Assembly (NCBI RefSeq): GCF_036885605.1
Contig: NZ_CP142523.1
Location: 1,426,001-1,490,000 of the forward strand
From: Janthinobacterium sp. TB1-E2
GTDB lineage: Bacteria; Pseudomonadota; Gammaproteobacteria; Burkholderiales; Burkholderiaceae_D
Length of the DNA stretch: 64,000 bases
Reading direction: 5' to 3'
The notes under the pieces are model-generated. The model saw only the letters and a list, made by a program, of their open reading frames with translations. It was not told where the DNA came from and ran no database searches. The position numbers and the translations under genes are program-made. Shown here piece by piece: positions 63,991 to 64,000 of the stretch (its first letter is position 1; each line of letters starts with the position of its first letter).

Positions 63991-64000
63991 CTGGCATGGA
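63991..64000 (+). promoter_or_regulatory. Start of a possible sigma-54 promoter (-24 box)
   Basis: The window ends with CTGGCATGGA. TGGCA followed by a further ~5-7 bases and TGC would complete a -24/-12 promoter. The matching -12 element falls outside the window, so this is only a partial match. Confidence 0.4.

Overview
The window is GC-rich chromosomal DNA of a betaproteobacterium, most likely Oxalobacteraceae close to Janthinobacterium. I infer this from the gene content and protein character (membrane urate hydroxylase PuuD, reductive pyrimidine pathway, catBCD, PHA depolymerase, rplU-rpmA-obgE followed by proB); no database comparison was possible. There is no prophage, integrase, CRISPR array or complete insertion sequence. 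The only RNA gene seen is one tRNA-Pro.

Layout. 1-4426: end of preA, an NCS1 nucleobase permease, dihydropyrimidinase and an N-carbamoyl amino acid/beta-ureidopropionate hydrolase, i.e. reductive uracil/thymine degradation. 4427-6300: an AT-rich stretch with one sulfatase-fold membrane enzyme, probably acquired. 6511-11875: purine ring degradation, with a UraD-AllC fusion, a LysR regulator, divergent puuD and an M20 hydrolase. 11933-17160: a second LysR gene followed by an uncharacterised amide-utilisation-like set (EthD-like protein, MHS transporter, DUF2848 protein, amidase). 17250-20798: pqiABC envelope lipid transport. 20846-25240: a metal-uptake-like set (DUF2946 protein, TonB receptor, PepSY protein, Cys-rich protein). 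25247-28488: catR and catBCD, with a textbook pair of CatR/BenM-type operators. 28620-31431: convergent SSS and GntP transporters. 31558-34711: tRNA-Pro, an AsmA protein, and arsR-arsC. 34762-40966: housekeeping genes (ispB; rplU-rpmA-obgE; proB; nth-rsxB).

41241-46592: a periplasmic binding protein, PHA depolymerase, 7Fe ferredoxin, an M4 protease with an emfourin-type inhibitor, and a PHA-granule family protein. 46748-50580: proVWX for glycine betaine/proline uptake, behind a leader of roughly 400 nt. 50672-56703: GNAT, acyl-CoA-binding protein, FKBP, then a tightly overlapping run of beta-propeller, polysaccharide deacetylase, sterol-desaturase-like and EI24 genes, then a CinA-like protein. 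57068-63721: an unusual large class A penicillin-binding protein, a GST, a membrane-anchored TAXI protein, a 114-bp hairpin element, a HigBA-type toxin-antitoxin pair and a rhodanese. The last 210 bases hold three NtrC-like sites and the start of a possible sigma-54 promoter, which points to a nitrogen-regulated gene (glnA is the natural guess) just past the end.

How the parts fit. The first 28 kb is largely nitrogen and carbon scavenging: pyrimidines, purines, amides and catechol-derived aromatics, each set with its own transporter or LysR regulator. The NtrC-type sites at the far end suit the same nitrogen-scavenging lifestyle. I saw no clear candidate for a wholly new defence or mobile system. 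The least explained units are the DUF2848/amidase cluster, the sulfatase island, the permease-less TAXI protein, the proVWX leader and the hairpin element at 62359-62472.
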